From Adineta ricciae (taxonomy: Eukaryota; Rotifera; Eurotatoria; Adinetida; Adinetidae), in the NCBI GenBank assembly GCA_905250025.1, contig CAJNOJ010000212.1, positions 1-64,000 of the forward strand: DNA of 64,000 nt, given 5' to 3'. Shown one piece after another: positions 61,149 through 64,000 of this stretch. The notes below the pieces were generated by a model, which was given only the letters and a program-made list of their open reading frames with translations, was not told where the DNA came from and ran no database searches. The position numbers were made by a program, and so were the translations under genes. How positions within the stretch are numbered: the first letter of the stretch is position 1; each line of letters begins with the position of its first letter.

Positions 61149-63284
61149 TTGACGATTGTCAACAGTAATAGGATCTCCTCTGCGATTTTCGTCTTGCTAA
61201 GTCATGATGAAAATAAATATTCTGGTTCTTTTCGATATTCTATACGATTACTTTTCGAAGCTACAATGATCAACAGAAAATTTATGAGAATGAGATCAAC
61301 ACAACGAGCAAGTGCACGTCACTGTGTCGGCATAGACAAAATCCAAAATGTACTTGCAGTATGGTTGGATAATAATATCAATAATAGCAGTGCTGATTGT
61401 CGAAATACAACGTCACAACTTCAACGAGCTATTCATGATCTACATATTTACAAAGACTATGACGCATGTATCGATTTTATCGAAACTATCGAAGATCGTA
61501 AGATTTGTCTAATTACATCTGGTTCACTTGGTCAACAGATCTTATCTCGAGTGCATGACATGTCTCAAATAGATTCTATTTTTGTTTTTTGTGGTAATAG
61601 ACAGCGACGCGAGCAATGGACTGGTGAGTGGCCTAAAATAAAAGGACTTTTCACAGATATTAAATCTATTTGTGATGCTCTTAAGCAAGCAGTTCGACAA
61701 TGTGAGCAAAACGCCATATCCATTAGTTTTGTCACAAGTGATAAACGATTGAATCAGCTGGATCCTTCTTTCATGTATACACAAATATTCAAAGAAATAT
61801 TGTTGACCATTAAATTTGATGATACATATATGAAACAATACGTGAATTACTGTCGCGAAGTGTTCGTAGGCAATAAAGCGGAGCTGAAGAATATCAAACG
61901 ATCCAAACGAAAATATCACAGAAAAACACCGATCTGGTGGTATACTCTTGAAAGTTTCTTGTATCCTATGTTGAATCGTGCGATACGATTAATGAATGGC
62001 GACATCTTAACAAGAATGGGCTTCTTCATCAATGATCTGCATCAACAAATACAACAACTACACCAAGAACAAAATATTACTGAAATCTTTACAGTTTATC
62101 GTGGACAAGGTCTATCCAAGGACGATTTTGAGCAATTACAGCAGAACAAGAAAGGAATAATGTCATTCAATAATTTTCTCTCAACTAGTAGATTTTACGA
62201 CATCGCATTTAACTTTGCACGAAAGAATGCAAACAATCCTCATTTGATGGGAATTGTTTTTGTCATGGAAATCAATCCGACGCAATCAACAATATCATTC
62301 GCGTCGGTCCGAAACATCAGTGCTATCGCACAGGAGGATGAAGTATTATTTTCTATGCATAGTGTATTTCGAATTGATGACGTCAAACAAATGGGTGACA
62401 ATGCGAAAATATTCGAAGTTCATTTGACACTCACGAATGATAAGGATAAACAATTAAATGAGCTTACCGAACGCATGCGAGAAGAGAGCTTTCCCGACGA
62501 GGACGGATGGTATAGAATGGGTCTATTGCTGGAAAGAGTGGGCCAAAATAATAAAGCTGAAGAAGTCTACCAAATGTTACTTGATCGAGAAACAAAGAAA
62601 AGTGGAAAAGCATTAATTTACCATCAACTTGGTTCAATTGAATATAATCGAGGAGAATACCAGAAAGCAATCGGATACTATGAAAAATCACTTGCTATCA
62701 ATGAAAACAGTCTTTCTTCCACTGATCCCGAATTAGCCAAATCGTACAACAACATCGGTAATGTTTATTTTAATGTTGGTGACCATCGAAGAGCGCTCCA
62801 ATCTCACGAGAAGGCACTTGCTATTTTGCAACGAGCACTTGTTCCAAATCATCTAACACTGTCTTCATTATACAACAACATCGGTGCCGTATATTCGATG
62901 ACGGGTGACTGTTGCAAGGCACTTTCATACTATGAAGAAGCACTTGCGATTCAGCAACAATCGCTTCCTCCCACTCATCCTCATTTAGCAATGTCACACA
63001 CCAACATCGCCAATATGCACAACACGATGTGTGATTATAGAAAAGCACTTGCGTCTTATGAAAAAGTCCTTGTACTTCAACAACAATCGCTGCCACCAAA
63101 CCATCCTGATTTGGCGATGTCACACAATAACATTGGTGTGGTGTATGATAATATGAAAGATTATTCCAAAGCTTGTGCATATTTCGAATGTGCTCTGCAA
63201 ATCGCACATCAAACATTACCTTCACATCATCCCAAACTTTACGAATACAAAAGTAATCTTGAACACGCGAAAACGAAATGTTGA
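61149..63284 (+). CDS. Arginine-type ADP-ribosyltransferase with C-terminal TPRs
   Basis: A 711-codon single exon. Residues about 60-260 are a conserved rotifer-type N-terminal region (QNVLAVWLDNN, LITSGSLGQQ, IDSIFVFCGN) of unknown role. Residues about 300-450 are the transferase domain, with R318 (VYRGQGL), STS at 345-347 and E396-x-E398 (QEDEVLF). The R-S-ExE triad predicts transfer of ADP-ribose from NAD to arginine side chains. Five TPRs of 42 residues of kinesin-light-chain type follow (each with YNNIGxVY...ALxxYEKALxIxQ), a protein-binding solenoid, ending in EHAKTKC. No signal peptide is seen, so it is probably intracellular. Several Met codons precede the conserved region (for example near codons 40-50), so the exact start is uncertain. 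Such genes are strongly expanded in bdelloids. Confidence 0.88.
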   Translation: MTIVNSNRISSAIFVLLSHDENKYSGSFRYSIRLLFEATMINRKFMRMRSTQRASARHCVGIDKIQNVLAVWLDNNINNSSADCRNTTSQLQRAIHDLHIYKDYDACIDFIETIEDRKICLITSGSLGQQILSRVHDMSQIDSIFVFCGNRQRREQWTGEWPKIKGLFTDIKSICDALKQAVRQCEQNAISISFVTSDKRLNQLDPSFMYTQIFKEILLTIKFDDTYMKQYVNYCREVFVGNKAELKNIKRSKRKYHRKTPIWWYTLESFLYPMLNRAIRLMNGDILTRMGFFINDLHQQIQQLHQEQNITEIFTVYRGQGLSKDDFEQLQQNKKGIMSFNNFLSTSRFYDIAFNFARKNANNPHLMGIVFVMEINPTQSTISFASVRNISAIAQEDEVLFSMHSVFRIDDVKQMGDNAKIFEVHLTLTNDKDKQLNELTERMREESFPDEDGWYRMGLLLERVGQNNKAEEVYQMLLDRETKKSGKALIYHQLGSIEYNRGEYQKAIGYYEKSLAINENSLSSTDPELAKSYNNIGNVYFNVGDHRRALQSHEKALAILQRALVPNHLTLSSLYNNIGAVYSMTGDCCKALSYYEEALAIQQQSLPPTHPHLAMSHTNIANMHNTMCDYRKALASYEKVLVLQQQSLPPNHPDLAMSHNNIGVVYDNMKDYSKACAYFECALQIAHQTLPSHHPKLYEYKSNLEHAKTKC

Positions 63285-63606
63285 GATTGGATAGTATCAC
63301 GTATGTAACGATATTGAAATTTTTACTAAAGGAACTGCAATTAAATTATGACTCCTTTTGTAAAAAAATTTTGTAATTGAAGTTTATGTGAATCTCAACT
63401 TATTCAGTAACATTGCAATCTTATTGGACATTTAAGGCACATCGAAATCTTTGTCTAATACTGAACAAAACAATACTTTTCTTTTAAACTAGTTCATACC
63501 ATAAGAACACTGTTTTACTTGACACTGCTAACAAACTTGTGTGACCGATTTCTTGGAAGAACATACACAACATCGTTATGATTATGTTTCGTTAGTTTGA
63601 ACTACG
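63285..63606. other. Intergenic, no gene seen
   Basis: Spacer after the ADP-ribosyltransferase gene. The AATAAA of haplotype B is ATTAAA here (near 63340). No gene seen. Confidence 0.4.
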
Positions 63607-63815
63607 CAAATGAGCGAGTGCTTGCAATACCTTAGAGTTAGCTGAACACGTTCTAAACACAATAGGTTTCTGTTTTAAGTTTGGTAGTGAAGCGATGATA
63701 TTACTCCGTATTGACTAAGAAAATCTTGGACGCCATTAGCTTCATTGAACAAAGGTTTGCTTTGTGCTTAAGCAATTGTAGCAAAGATAAGAGCAGATCT
63801 AATTGAAAGACGCAT
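63607..63815 (-). pseudogene. Relic of the secreted-repeat gene (haplotype A)
   Basis: From ATG at 63815 the signal-peptide start MRLSIRSALIFATIA is followed by an in-frame stop (TAA near 63770). AQSKPLFNEANGVQDFL then reads across the deleted first intron. The repeat exons are missing except for a scrap near 63610-63640. It matches the relic at 41281-41590 with private differences. Confidence 0.7.
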
Positions 63816-64000
63816 GTTGGGAGATACTTTAGCAGTAAATTGACAGAAGAATCGTTAGATTTCATGTCGCAGCTTTAATACGATCGTTTGTCAAGAAACA
63901 AACGGATAGATTCATTCCCGCATCTATTGGAATTTTATCACTATTACGAACTGGTTTTTGTTAATAACACACTGACATTTGCTGAAAAGATAGAATGTTG
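63816..64000. other. Window end, no gene seen
   Basis: Aligns with about 41591-41780 of block B. No gene. Confidence 0.4.

Noticed and set aside
3353..64000. True 30-kb tandem duplication
   Set aside because: Not excluded, but the break points at 12005 and 43676 leave only about 59 bases between A1 and A2, matching the 66-N gap. Every switch between copies occurs at an n. Interleaved haplotypes explain this with fewer assumptions.

Overview
The window looks like AT-rich animal nuclear DNA, most probably from a bdelloid rotifer. The reasons are spliceosomal introns of about 50-60 nt with GT..AG ends, a giant FG-GAP/VCBS repeat membrane protein, arginine-type ADP-ribosyltransferases fused to kinesin-light-chain-like TPRs, an NHL-repeat relic, a senataxin-like helicase, genes of bacterial or fungal flavour (alkyl sulfatase, nucleoside hydrolase), and two collinear copies of one locus that differ by a few per cent. 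The species call is inference from gene content.

The main structural result is that almost the whole window is one locus present twice. Block A1 (1-12005) ends inside an alkyl-sulfatase gene. After 66 N, block B (12072-43674) restarts inside the GPCR already seen in A1 and runs through the whole locus. After a single n at 43675, block A2 (43676-64000) starts again inside the alkyl-sulfatase gene, about 59 bases beyond the point where A1 stopped, and repeats the second half of B. A1 plus A2 therefore read as one haplotype (A), and B as the other haplotype (or an ohnologous or tandem copy) that appears to have been placed in a small gap of A.

Gene order in the composite locus is: NHL relic and a small secreted peptide (A1 only); GPCR (-); dynamin-like GTPase / protein kinase / RING fusion (+); WBP1/VOPP1-like single-pass protein (-); ADP-ribosyltransferase pseudogene (+); alkyl sulfatase (-); secreted protein with four exon-encoded repeats (-); membrane-anchored nucleoside hydrolase (-); FG-GAP protein (+); F-box protein (+); senataxin-like helicase (+); ADP-ribosyltransferase-TPR (+); relic of the secreted-repeat gene (-); and, in B only, the 3' end of an uncharacterised gene (-). 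Haplotype B also carries an intact mariner element at 17093-18393, and A shows the empty site.

The two copies have decayed in complementary ways. A keeps the GTPase-kinase-RING gene, the WBP1-like gene and the full ADP-ribosyltransferase-TPR gene. B keeps the alkyl sulfatase and the FG-GAP gene. The helicase is damaged in B by a frameshift, and in A it is interrupted only by an assembly gap. No operon logic applies. The genes are individually transcribed and several are close neighbours in divergent or convergent orientation. The most unusual protein is the 1032-residue GTPase-kinase-RING fusion at 5340-8438.
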